From: Drechmeria coniospora
Taxonomy: Eukaryota > Ascomycota > Sordariomycetes > Hypocreales > Ophiocordycipitaceae
Direction of reading: 5' to 3'
Assembly: GCF_001625195.1 (NCBI RefSeq)
Contig: NC_054389.1
Span: 10,536,520 to 10,600,519 of the forward strand
DNA length: 64,000 nt
Notes under the pieces: model-generated
The model's input: only the letters and a program-made list of their open reading frames with translations
What the model was told of the DNA's origin: nothing
Databases searched by the model: none
In this document: one piece after another, positions 49,272 to 59,579 of the stretch
Layout of the letters: each line of letters begins with the position of its first letter
How positions within the stretch are numbered: position 1 is the stretch's first letter
Position numbers and translations under genes: made by a program

Positions 49272-49363
49272 TCCGGTGTGGTCTAGTGGCTATGATATTG
49301 CGCTTTCAAGGTTTATCACCTGTAAGCACCGCAAGGATCGGGGTTCGATTCCCCGCATCGGAG
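49272..49363 (+). tRNA. tRNA-Glu (anticodon TTC) with a 20-nt intron
   Basis: The acceptor stem 'tccggtg' pairs with 'catcgga' (49356-49362, one G-U), with discriminator G at 49363. The D arm starts at 'tggtctagtggc', which fits an A box. The anticodon stem ttgcg/cgcaa (49298-49302 and 49330-49334) closes a loop with anticodon TTC at 49305-49307. An extra 20 nt (49309-49328) after the base 3' of the anticodon is the standard position of a nuclear tRNA intron. The T arm is cgggg-ttcgatt-ccccg, and the B box GGTTCGATTCC is at 49342-49352. The mature tRNA is 72 nt before CCA. It decodes GAA. Confidence 0.93.
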
Positions 49364-49367
49364 ATCA

Positions 49368-49380
49368 TTTTTTTCTTTTT
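49368..49380 (+). terminator. RNA polymerase III terminator of tRNA-Glu
   Basis: A run of seven T begins five bases past the tRNA 3' end, followed after one C by five more T. This is a typical Pol III stop signal with a backup. Confidence 0.85.
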
Positions 49381-49709
49381 GCCCTCAGTAAGTACTCCGT
49401 AGACGACATCAATCATCCATGAAATCAACCAATCAATGAACTCGACTGACTAACTAACTGTCAAACTGATGACGTCTTGCCATGCATGTTCTTTCACTTC
49501 AACAAATTTCCTCCCATCATTGTCGCTGGTGTGAGGCATTCCTGCTTCTGGCCAGCTTCTTTGTTTTATTGCTATGATGTTTTATGGTTTTCTGTTTGGC
49601 TCATGATCGCATACGGTGTACTTAGATTAATACCCATTCACGCAATGCATTCATTCCCTTTGTATGTAGCTTCTACATGAATCAAGACGCCAGTGATTAT
49701 CCGTCCCCG
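49381..49709. other. Intergenic region
   Basis: About 330 bp between the tRNA terminator and the 3' end of the cysteinyl-tRNA synthetase gene. It is AT-rich and probably contains the synthetase 3' UTR; no gene is seen. Confidence 0.6.
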
Positions 49710-52342
49710 CTACAACCCTCCCTTGGCCTTGAGGTCGTCGTGCACCTTTTTTTGCTTGTCCCACAACTTCTTCAACGACTTCATCTGGCTCTTCGGCACC
49801 TCGCTTCCGTCCTTCATCTTCGTTGGCAGACCCTGCTCGTCCCAGGCACCGTAGCGCTCGTCCTTCTTGAACAGCTCTTCTGGCGGGATCTTGGCCTTTT
49901 CCTTGGCCTCCTGCTCGACCTTCTCCCGAGCCAGTCTCATCTCTTCCTTCTTCCTTGCCTTCTCCGCCTCCCGCGCCGCCTTCTCCTCGCGGGCCGCGAT
50001 GAGCTCTGCCGCGGGGATGAACTTGATCAGGGACGGCTGGTTGTCCGGCCGGTCGTCGAGGTACACGCCGAGATTGGTGAGATCGTGGTCGCGGATCCGG
50101 TCGGTGATGACCAGAATCTCCTTTTTGACCTGTGGCGATTGCGCACCAACGACCCGGCGAAGCTCGTCGCGAATCTGGGACACGGCGCGTAGGTAAGGCA
50201 GCGCGAGCTTTTCCATGTCGCGCGAGCCGCTGGAGGCGACCGACGCAAACTCCTTGGCAGGGTCCCGGCCGAGGAGGGTGGGGATGGCGTCACCGGGCAG
50301 CGACAGTTTCGTCACGTCGGCCTTGACACGGTCAAACACGGCCGCGTACGGACCGATCGCCGTCTTCGGGTCTACGTTGGCCGAAATGGCTGACGCCCAT
50401 CCTAGACCGTCGTAAGGGGCGTTGGCGTTGGCGTCCAGTCCAAATATGCCAACCATCTTGGTGATCCACCTGGCGATGGCTTCCACTTCAGCGAGGTCCG
50501 TGTCTTTATTATCCTTGAGGTATGCGTTGGTCGAGTTTACGAGCTTCAGGATGACGAGCATGGCCCTCGGTGTGTCGAAAGAGTTGAGCAGCGCCCCCTC
50601 CACCTCCTTCTTCGCTTGCTCAAGATCGGCGAGGAGGCCGGTGGCCAACTTGCCTTCGCCGATGGACAAAGACTTGACGCCGTCGGTGACGGCCTCCGCC
50701 TCGGCAAGCCATGATTTCGTATTGGTGAAAAAGTTCTGCAGGAGACGGGTTAGCCACCAGCAGTTGTCGCGCTTGGCGGCAGGGAACCTACGCTAATCGT
50801 GCTCTCCCAGTTGTCCGACTGCGCTCGCATGTCGGGGGAGATCTCAACTCCGTCGTTCCACTTGCCCATCAAGAAGACGATTCGCATGCTTCTGGCCGTG
50901 TAGTTGGCCGAGAGGGCGTCTTGGATCGTCTGAAAGTTCTTGAGGGACTTGGACATTTTGGAGCCCGAAATGGACAGGTGACCCATGTGCAGAAAGTAGT
51001 TGACCCAGGTGTGCTCGCCCTTGCCGTGCTCGCAGAAGTAGGCCTCGCTCTGCGCCAGCTCGTTGTCGTGGTGGGGGAAGGCGAGGTCGATGCCGCCCGA
51101 GTGAATGTCCATCCGCGAGCCCAAAATGTCCGAGGCCATGACGGAGCACTCGATGTGCCATCCAGGTCGTCCCTCGCCCCACGGACTGGACCAAAATGGC
51201 TCGCCGGCCTTGGACTTTTTCCACAGCGCAAAGTCGCCGGCGCCACGCTTGCCACCCAAGTTCTTGGAGAGCGAGCCTTCGCCCTCCTCCTGGAGGGACT
51301 TGTCGTTCTTGCTGTCCGGCCGCAGCCGAGCGTACGTGTTTCCGGCCTTTTCGAACGCCGTAATGTCAAAGTAGACGGAGCCCTCAGCCTCGTACGCGAA
51401 GCCCTTCTCCACGACTCGCTCGACGAACCGAACAATCTGAGGGACGTACTCGGTCACTCTCGTGATCACGTCGGGGCGCATCACGTTGAGGTTATCCATG
51501 TCCTCGGTGAAGAGTGCCTCCATGCTCTTGGTGAGATCCGTGAAGATGGTCTGGTCTCGGGTGTCGATCGTCTCCTTGTATAGGGAGTCGAGGTAGGGTA
51601 GAAGAATCTCGTCGGCGCCGGGGAATATGGCACCCTCCTGCAGACCGTTGGCTGCGGCATCCATGTTGCCGATGTGCATCTTGACCTTGGCCTCTGCATC
51701 GCCAGGTTTGCCCTCGCCGCAGAGGGCATGCCCGGACAGAACCTTGCCATAGGCAGCGTCTCGTCGCGCAGCGTAGTTGGTCTCGTCCAGATCGGCCCCA
51801 TCCCCCGACAGCAGCGGCAGACTGCTCGCGGCATATGCCTTGAAGGCAGCCAGAGCCAATTTTCTCAGATCATCGTTGGAATATGTCTTGTTCTTCTCGA
51901 GCTCGAGTAGCCGTTGCCGTCTCGCCTTGATGATGATCTGAACCAATCCTTGTTAGCGCCGAGAAAATGCTGTGACGCGACGGGACGGGGCCGCGATGGC
52001 TACCTTGTCGTCGACATCGGTCATGTTCATGACGAACTTGACGCTGAAGCCAAAATAATGCATTAAAATGCGCCGAATAATATCGGTCGAGACATAGTTG
52101 CGTGCGTGGCCCAGGTGACTCTTGTCGTAGACGGTCGGCCCGCAGACGTACCACGAGACCTTGCCGGGCTCGATGGGGACGAAAGGGACGGGAGCGCCCG
52201 GCTTGAGGGAGTTGTGAATTTTCAACGACTCCATGGCGACGACGGCGAGGGAGGGGTATTTTCTGTAAGAACTGGCGGCACGGGCGTTGGTGGTGACGGA
52301 AATCGAGAACCTGGATCGAGACAGACGACGCAGCAAGTTCAT
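49710..52342 (-). CDS. Cysteinyl-tRNA synthetase, probably dual-targeted
   Basis: An 836-aa class I synthetase that charges tRNA-Cys. Exons on the minus strand are 52342-52004, 51937-50792 and 50735-49710; the introns (66 and 56 bp) have donors GTAGCC and GTAGGT, and frame is kept. Visible family features are the HIGH-type box 'SHLGHARNY' (HLGH at 76-79), the KMSKS loop at 440-444 ('[11 protein letters not shown]'), and zinc ligands C67 ('YVCGPTVYD'), C377 ('WHIECSVM') and the 'FPHHDNE' site (H402/H403, E406). The C-terminal part is Lys/Glu-rich and helical, typical of eukaryotic CysRS. Residues 1-36 are rich in Arg/Ser and lack acids ('[16 protein letters not shown]'), a mitochondrial presequence; an in-frame Met37 (codon at 52234) begins a form without it. 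One gene making both mitochondrial and cytosolic enzyme is inferred. Confidence 0.97.
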
Positions 52343-55300
52343 TCAGAGGAGCTGCCGAGGAGGGATTGTGGGGAGTGAAGGGCAACAAAAAACGAGAGCA
52401 TCACCAGCAGACCAATTTAAGGGCTGCGGTTGAGTCAACGTTCGGCGAGGGTGCGGTGTCGCCGATTGGGCACAACAGAGTTGAGTCACCTGCGTAGAGG
52501 CAAGCCAAACAGTCGGGGGTCAAGAATCAGGAGTCAACTGGAAGTTGCTCTCGTTGAGGGGCTCCTATCTTGCACGGAGTAATACTGACACCTGAACACC
52601 GGGCCCCACCCCGCAAGTCTGTCTGCTTGCTGCCAGCAATTGCCTACTGGTATTATTACTACCTAGTAATACGGAGTATACCTACTCGGAAGTACACACA
52701 GTGGCCGTTATCCAGCCACCGTGACCTATTAAATGGCCACCAAAAAATGGATCATCTGTGGCTTGACAAAGTGGAGTGCCGATACCGCTTATTCTGACGC
52801 GAGTTCATCGCTCCTGCCTGCACCACAGCGTACATCTATCATATCGATAACATAGCAAAGGATGAGAGTGACGAGGCACACAGAGGGTTGGAAAACCCAG
52901 GCAGCTGAACTGCCGTCATCTGCTTGTTGGCAGCCTTGGTCTCTCTTTTGAACCCAGAAGGGTTGGAGCCCGAAGCGGTCTGCGTGTTCAAGACGAAGAC
53001 ATCAAGACAGATGCCAACTAGCCATCGACAATATCATCGCCGGAATCATTTCTGAGTCATCCGACTAGCACCTCGGAGGACGGCGCACATCTCTTCTTTT
53101 TCCTGGCGCTCTTGGTCCTCTCCTGCTGACACTCGGCATAGCATCACACCGCCGCCCAGCGACTCTCCCCCCTCATTTCCCAAACCAGTCTGGCCACGAT
53201 CTGCAAGCCCATGTGTTCTGCACTGCCCACCGTGGTGGACGTAGACGCAATTCGGGTGACGCCAGTGCTGTTGCTTTTACCGTGAATGCCATGCAGCTAT
53301 CCCTACAATGTCGCTGTCAAGAAATACGTAGGATATTCGAATCTATGGCAGTCTTCTTGCCGTCTTGATCCAGAATGCCTGACCGACAAATTGGTGCTGA
53401 TAAGGGCAGGCGCGTTACGTTCACAGCTACGTAATTAAGCGTCATCATAGTACATGCATGATGTACATACTGCTTGAACATTGCTGCCCAGAGCTAGTAA
53501 CGAGAAGCCTTCTCCAAAGCAGGGAAGCAGCTCTGGTGTTGCCGACCAAGAAGGAAGCACAGTGCCTACTTGCTCCTGCTACGTGTGAAAATATGGCGAC
53601 GCCAAGGAACGGCCAGTCGTACGTGCCTGCCATATGGCAGGATATTCTTGATCAAGGGGGTTGGAGGGCGGGCAGGAGGGTGGGCGAGGGGGGATTCGTG
53701 ATGCAAATATACCTAACTACGCCTCAGGGACAAGCCGAACATCCAGTTGGCACTTGCCGTGAAGAGGCGGGAATACGTGAAGAACGCTGCAGGACCGCCT
53801 TGCCTATTTTACCATGTTTTCCCCTGCCTTCCTGCCTTGGAAATCACCAGCTCTCAACCACGTCGCTTCCAAACTGGGCACAGATTTGAAAGCGAGGGAC
53901 CATCCCAGCTCTTGAAGAATCTGTGGTTCCCCGAGTCTTCAGTCTTGCAACCTTGCTCCCACTCTGTTCCTGATGCGAACAATAATAGTTTCATTTCTAC
54001 TTATTGTTGCGGAGGACACTGGACTTTACCGATGCAGGAGTTATCTTTACGTCTACTTGTTTACGCACTCCTCATTTCGACCATTCATCAACGAAGCTTG
54101 CCAGCAACGCCCAAGCCACCACAGCTGGCCACGGGCCGTCTACTGTCCATTCTACCGACCGACTGCTCCACGATCCGTCGTCGTTTTTGCATAATTTTTG
54201 AGTCTTTCGCGCTCTGCGCTGTTCCATTTACTCGCCGACGTCTGCGTGACAGTGTTGAACAGATGTGGCAACATCGAGGTACTCCCAATGCTGTCTGCAG
54301 CAGGTATACCTCCACCCTCTTGCTCTTTGCCGATCTGTTTACCTTGTCGCTGACGGTTCTCACTTAGCTGCTCAATCTGCCGCAATACCTACCACACACT
54401 CTCGCCTCCCCTCTGTCCAACCCGCCAGATGTGCCAACATCCAACAATTGCCAAAATGAATGGCTTCACAACATGCCGCTATTGCGGTTGAGGCTGCCAG
54501 TCAAGCCCGTGACGCAGCCTTGACAGACCACGATATGCGTTGCCCACGATGTACAGCATGGTGATTCAGAATATTCACCTCTTTGCCTGAAGTCTGAGAC
54601 GGCCAGGAGCGTACGCACTTGCTTCTATCATGGCCAATTTCGAGCTTCATTCAAAGATCTTGGCGTTTTTGGGGCTGCAACGTCTCCTAATTTCTCAGTT
54701 CCCCTGAGGAAACCGCGTGCGGCCCTCGCCAGCCAGAGCACCTCCCTTTCGCTGCTCAAAGCTACCGGGGGGCAGTGCCGACACAGGGGACCAAAGGTGG
54801 GCAAGCCGGAAGTTCTCCTCGGTTGAGAAGTCCCAAATGATCAAATCCAATCCCGAGTTTCGTTTACCTTTGTTGGTCATACCTCCGGGACTGATACTAT
54901 TCAATTCAGCTCGCACCGTTCATACCGTCATTCTGGCAACGCGGCGCTGCTAACGACGACAACGACAACGGCTCATTCGGCCGACCCTTGATATTCTTGG
55001 GGTCGAGAGGGCCATTTGGCTCACTCTAGGGAGGCGTTGGCTTTCTCACCCACTGGTGACAGGATTTGAACCGCTGCCACCACCGCCTCTGATGCTGCTG
55101 CCAGTGGCCCTACCATCCCACTCACCGTCTTGTCCATACCCCTCTTGCCCGCCGAGCCGTTGCCGCCCCATATCATGCTGCTGCCGCCCGCCATCCGAAT
55201 AGGAACCGCTGGTCCGATCCCGACCCCACTCTCGGCATATTAAGAAATGGCGGTACGAAACCGACAGGCTTCAGGGACGGCCCTTCTGGCGAACAACTTT

Positions 55301-56716
55301 GTTGCGCTGCCGCTATTGCCGGGCCGTCACTGCCGGTCTATACTGCGCATATCGCTATATGGCGCCTGCATTGGAATTTTTCATTTCCCCGTCATATCAA
55401 GCATCCCCTCACCATCCGTCTCCAAGATCCGCTGTCCGTCTCCAGGATCCGCCGTCCGACGTCAAGATCCACTGTCTATCATCAAGATCTACTGTCCGTT
55501 TTCAAGATCCACCGTCCGTCTCTAAGATCCGCCGTCCGTCTCTAAGATCCGTCGTCCGTCTTTAAGATCCACCGTCCGTCTCTAAGATCCACCGTCCATC
55601 TCTAAGATCCGCCGTCCGTCGCTAAGATCCGCCGTCTGTCTCTAAGATCCGTCGTCCGACTTCAAGATCCACTGTCTGTCGTCAAGATCTACTGTCCGTC
55701 TTCAACACTTGCTGTCTGTCTCCGAAATCTATCTTGACGTCCCCATTTATCTGGGTAGTCCAAGAAAAACGATTACGGCCAGCCAAAACATAAAAACTTT
55801 ATCCGGTCAGTCCTACTCCTACAATGCTAGTGTGTGTCCCTGTGTGTGTTTGTGTGCAATTCTTCTATCTTTGAAAAAACCTTTTTCCAATCTTTACAAT
55901 TGTGGTATGCCATTTTACCTTCAATCTTCTTTTACCAAAACGGCAAAGAGAGCTTCCTCAATTCCAAACGACCAGGTATGTTCACCAACTGTATATCTAG
56001 CACGCTGCCAGGTTTGCATTCAAACTAACTTGTGAAGCTGACAAGATCTCCATCTGGGAAACCAGGTCAACCAGTTTGGATATGCTGGGAATGGTCACCG
56101 CCAGTGGCATTTGTTCTGGCCCTTCCGGTTGGGCGGCAAGTGGTGGTGTCTATCAACCTTTCAGCAATAGCATCGTTCTCAGGTGGTTTGAGGGGTGCGC
56201 AAGAGGAAAACCGGGTGAATTGATCCTAAAGGTTTCACCAATGGAATGGTTGGTTTGAGGAATCAAGTTGGAGGTTCAACATAAAGTTGGAGGTTTAATA
56301 GAGTGGTTGGTTTGGTTGAGGTGCTCCCCGATACCGCCAAGGGCCCTCGAGATGCTATTCGCCAAGGCCCTTGATGAAATCTCGCGACGCGTGCTGTAGG
56401 TGTAACAACTTCTGCTTTGCCATCGCAGAAGCCTCGACCCTACCGTCCAATAGACAGGCTGGTTTCCCATCCACTGTGACCATTTAAGATCATTGCAGTA
56501 GTGGGCTTCGGATAATTCATTCGTGCCTCTTAGGATTTCTGTTTAGTGTACATCAATTCCGGAACCTCACGGGCCTAAAGACGCTGTTTTGAACGGTGGC
56601 TGATGGGCTGTTTGTGTCGGAAATTCTACATCACACACATTACGCAGCACCATGGAAAGCAAATACCAGCCACCGAAAACGAGCGCCCGCAGGGCGAGAT
56701 GAATTAGGAAACAAAA
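52343..56716. other. Gene-poor region, 4.4 kb
   Basis: 52343-52700 is the 5' flank of the synthetase gene, with a few GTAC words near 52570-52690. 52800-55400 has ordinary composition, nearly free of the GTAC words, with no frame that resembles a known family. 55404-55740 is a 20-bp minisatellite listed separately. 55740-56716 again shows nothing recognisable. Some of it could be decayed coding or transposon sequence, but no terminal repeats or protein domains were found by eye. Confidence 0.55.
55404..55740. repeat. 20-bp minisatellite, unit like aagatccgccgtccgtctct
   Basis: About sixteen head-to-tail copies at an exact 20-bp period: 'aagatc' starts at 55424, 55464, 55484, 55504 and onward in steps of 20. 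Almost every copy has a GATC. Units fall into sub-types (ccgccgtccgtctct, ccactgtctatcatc, ctactgtccgtcttc) that recur in the same order near both ends, suggesting a partial duplication of the array. Confidence 0.92.
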
Positions 56717-57090
56717 CTAAACTTCTACCTCGCTCTCTTTTCGTCCCGAAGGTTGACGGCCTCGGAGGACGTCCGGCTGCACCTCAGAGAGGGCAGTGAC
56801 GGCGGCGACGGCGGGGGCAGTGACGGCGGGGGCAGCGGAGGGGGCAGCGGGAGGGGGGAAGAGGTTCAACGGAGGGATGGCGACGGGAGGGGGTATGGAT
56901 GGGGCAGGGGGTCCAGAGGCCAGGACGGCGGCCTCAAGGTCGATGCCGTCGCCGGAGGCGTGGCCAGTGCCGGGCCGAGCGTGGATGCGGCGGAAGTGGC
57001 GGAACCAAAAACGGCACCCCCAGTGGGCGATAAAACCCACTACGCCAAAGATGGCGGCAATGCCGCCAAGCACCTCCCACACCGTCGGCA

Positions 57091-57091
<1 letters not shown>
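56717..57091 (-). CDS. Possible small single-pass membrane protein
   Basis: A 124-codon frame from an ATG at 57091. The N-terminus has one hydrophobic helix ('VLGGIAAIFGVVGFIAHWG') followed by basic/aromatic 'RFWFRHFRR', then a Pro/Ala-rich tail with a low-complexity 'PAPSIPPPVAIPP' stretch. There is no known family. A CGT microsatellite sits directly at the start codon, so the true start could lie elsewhere or the frame could be chance. Its bias toward a clean helix followed by positive residues is the only support. Confidence 0.38.
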
Positions 57092-57124
<33 letters not shown>

Positions 57125-57131
57125 AGTCGTC
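57088..57131. repeat. CGT trinucleotide microsatellite
   Basis: A nearly perfect (CGT)n run of about 14 units, then a (GT)n run at 57149-57166. On the minus strand the CGT run reads as ACG/GAC/CGA. It overlaps the proposed start of the small membrane protein. Confidence 0.93.
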
Positions 57132-57995
57132 GTCCTTGAACAAAGTTAGTGTGTGTGTGTGTGTGTTAGTGGCTCGACCTTTCAAAATGAAAACCGCGCG
57201 TTGGGGAAGGCTTCGGGTTTTTATATCTACGCGGCGACCTGCGACTTCCTCGCCTAATGTTGACGCTCCTGACTATTTGGAACAGGAACGCCTTCTTTGA
57301 ACTAAACAAGGAAGGACCGAGTGCTCCTTGACGTAGAGGCACGTGGATGAAAATTCAAGCCCCGGAGACTTGAGAAAATTTCGCGGCAAGTGCACGGAAA
57401 TATCGTTTCAGGAAAGAACAAGGTAAGTGAAACCTTGGCTCCAGGCGAAGAAAGTGTTGGTCACTTGGATACAAGGCACCCAGCCCTAATCTCAATTTCA
57501 CACATACATGATTCAAACATTGAATTCACATAGAATACGTCAAAACTAGGGCGTATAACCGGATTGCGAGAGGAGTGGAATCATCATGCCGAAGTGATTG
57601 CGTAGATCATCACAGGAACATGACTCCGTCTTCCTTGCAATGCTTGGCTGTTTCTGCTCTTTGTTTTGTTGTCGTCTCGCCTCCACGACCAAGTTCTGAC
57701 TCTGCACGCTCGGCACAACGTGCTGCCATGGCCATGATGCACAGCTGTTGCTGATATCCAAACCGTTGTTGATCCAGTAAACCTCCGTCAAGTAGGGAGC
57801 TAGTCAGAAATTTCCATGCCGGACGGTCGAATCGGCCAAATTTCCTCCATCCATTCATTCCGGCTCTTGCACACAGCCCCATGGCGACTGAGAAACCCGA
57901 CTGCTCCCGTGCCTCCAATCGGACGCTCACAACCGCCGCGCTGCTCGTCTAGGGCGAGGCTCCAGCCTTGTTTATCCTTGCACCAAAGGCCCCCC
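57132..57995. other. Intergenic region
   Basis: About 860 bp. It contains a GT run (57149-57166) and otherwise ordinary sequence. No supportable gene; frames at 57546-57930 on the minus strand lack a family pattern and overlap the likely 3' flank of the F-box gene. Confidence 0.5.
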
Positions 57996-59579
57996 TCAAA
58001 GTGGACAGCTGCGTGTGTAGTGACCTTGCTTGATGAATGGGCTTAGCCGAGATTTTGTATACCGGTGGTAGTTTCTGCAGCTGTTGGACTTGCACCAGTA
58101 GACGGCATAACCGTCCCCGTCGGCCGTAAGACCATAAGATCGAGGATCAAGACTGTGGTACCATCCATGGTTCATAGGCCCAAGCGTGCCATCAGTGTAT
58201 TCTATTTTAATCGTGTTAATGTGCCGGATTTGAACGCAGTTTGTGCTGTCGTTGCAGAGTCCGACATCGGTCCTGGCCACGGGACCTAGAATACGACCGT
58301 CCTTGTCTGGCGAGTCCTGCGTCACGGTGACGTAGCAGTGCTGAAGTGATTTGTATATCAAGCTGCGTCGGAAATGTTTCGGCTCATCCTCTGCCTGGCT
58401 TCTTAGCCGAAGGCCGAGTGCCGGATTGGCACGACAGCCTGACCGCTCCCGCCATTTGGTGGGAGGACGAGGCCAGCCGGTTTGCTCCCGACCTTCGTAT
58501 TCAAGACAATCGCAGCGGGTTGGGTCAAACAACCGGGACCCGGGCATCTGTCCGGGACTGAGCTGGGGGCAGATATACTGTGCCCCTTGCTTGCGTAGCC
58601 TTCGGATGTGTTGGAAGAAATCTTCCGGCCGGAAGACCCCCTGTGGTGTCATCGGAATCCGAACTTCGGTCAACCAGATCAATGACAAATCCAAGTACAC
58701 CGTCTTCCCCTCCTTTGTTTCCTCCTCACCCCGTCCTAAAATGATGGCCGGGTAGAAAGGCAGGCGAGTGCGAGGGGGGCCGAGCCCAAAAAAGCGACGA
58801 TGCTTCCTACAGGCTTGCACATGACTGCTGCAAAGGCATCGCCCGATGACTTTGAGCGTGGACGTCGAGTGCCTCGCCCAGGCTGCCACGTACGACCATG
58901 GTACCGACCTATGCTCGCACAGTTGTACAAATCCTTCATGCCCAATGCAGATCCGGACGGCGGGTGGGTTTCGGCGCTGCGAGGCCGAGAAGAGACAGGC
59001 AGGGTGATCTGCTTGACAGCCGGAGCAGTGGAGGTAGATTTGAGTCGTTCTCCGGACCCTCTCTTGCCAGTCATTTGCGTTGCGGGCCAACAGGCAATCG
59101 CTGCAGTATTCATCTCGGGATAGCAAGGCTAGCAAGCCTTCTCGCTCCTCAGGTTGGGGTCGTTTCCAGCCTTTGGACAACCCGATGTCCTTGACGTGGC
59201 TATAGGCGCCCGGAGAAAGGCGAAGAAAGACGCGGCTGCAGCGACGAAGACATTCGAGAGTCACTCGGTCGACGAGCTGGAGGAGTCGGAGCAGAGCGCC
59301 GTCCGGGAGGCGACAGAGCGGACTCTTAGTGCGATTGTGGTACGCAGCCGCTATCAGCGGGTGCATTTTACCGCCGTATTCGACTCTGCTGTGCGACTCG
59401 AGCACGAAGCCTGATCTGATGACCGACGTGGTACCGTCATGGCTAGAATAAGGCGGCGGCTGCTCGCCGCACCGCTTCGGGCTCGTAGCGTCACGATGCG
59501 TGGACATGTTCGGAGGTGTATCTGCTACATTATGAGTGTTCTCCTCGCGCTGCGAAATTGCCTTTGCATGTGTCGACAT
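57996..59579 (-). CDS. F-box protein with Cys-rich C-terminal region
   Basis: About 527 aa from the ATG at 59579; the frame is open a little further up but without an ATG. The N-terminus is hydrophilic. About residues 88-123 match an F-box ('LCRLPDGALLRLLQLVDRVTLECLRR' start, with the conserved L-P-x2-L...C...F spacing), which would dock to Skp1 in an SCF ubiquitin ligase. A Cys/His cluster follows ('YCSDCLLARN', 'HCSGCQADHPACLFS'), which I remember from large families of uncharacterised fungal F-box-like proteins, and a C-terminal half with 'DLSLIWLTEVRIPM' and further Cys pairs ('CDCLEY'). The substrate is unknown. It is one uninterrupted frame; a small intron near the 3' end cannot be excluded. 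Confidence 0.72.
   Translation of the reverse strand: MSTHAKAISQREENTHNVADTPPNMSTHRDATSPKRCGEQPPPYSSHDGTTSVIRSGFVLESHSRVEYGGKMHPLIAAAYHNRTKSPLCRLPDGALLRLLQLVDRVTLECLRRCSRVFLRLSPGAYSHVKDIGLSKGWKRPQPEEREGLLALLSRDEYCSDCLLARNANDWQERVRRTTQIYLHCSGCQADHPACLFSASQRRNPPAVRICIGHEGFVQLCEHRSVPWSYVAAWARHSTSTLKVIGRCLCSSHVQACRKHRRFFGLGPPRTRLPFYPAIILGRGEEETKEGKTVYLDLSLIWLTEVRIPMTPQGVFRPEDFFQHIRRLRKQGAQYICPQLSPGQMPGSRLFDPTRCDCLEYEGREQTGWPRPPTKWRERSGCRANPALGLRLRSQAEDEPKHFRRSLIYKSLQHCYVTVTQDSPDKDGRILGPVARTDVGLCNDSTNCVQIRHINTIKIEYTDGTLGPMNHGWYHSLDPRSYGLTADGDGYAVYWCKSNSCRNYHRYTKSRLSPFIKQGHYTRSCPL

Noticed and set aside
53747..54367. 206-codon plus-strand frame
   Set aside because: No signal, domain or gene-like codon bias, and a comparable frame is open on the other strand.
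55045..55085. tRNA-like 'ggatttgaaccgctgcc'
   Set aside because: Outer T-stem pairs fail and the acceptor stem has no partner on the upstream side.
55404..55740. CRISPR-like appearance of regularly spaced repeats
   Set aside because: There are no unique spacers, the units abut directly and the organism is a eukaryote.
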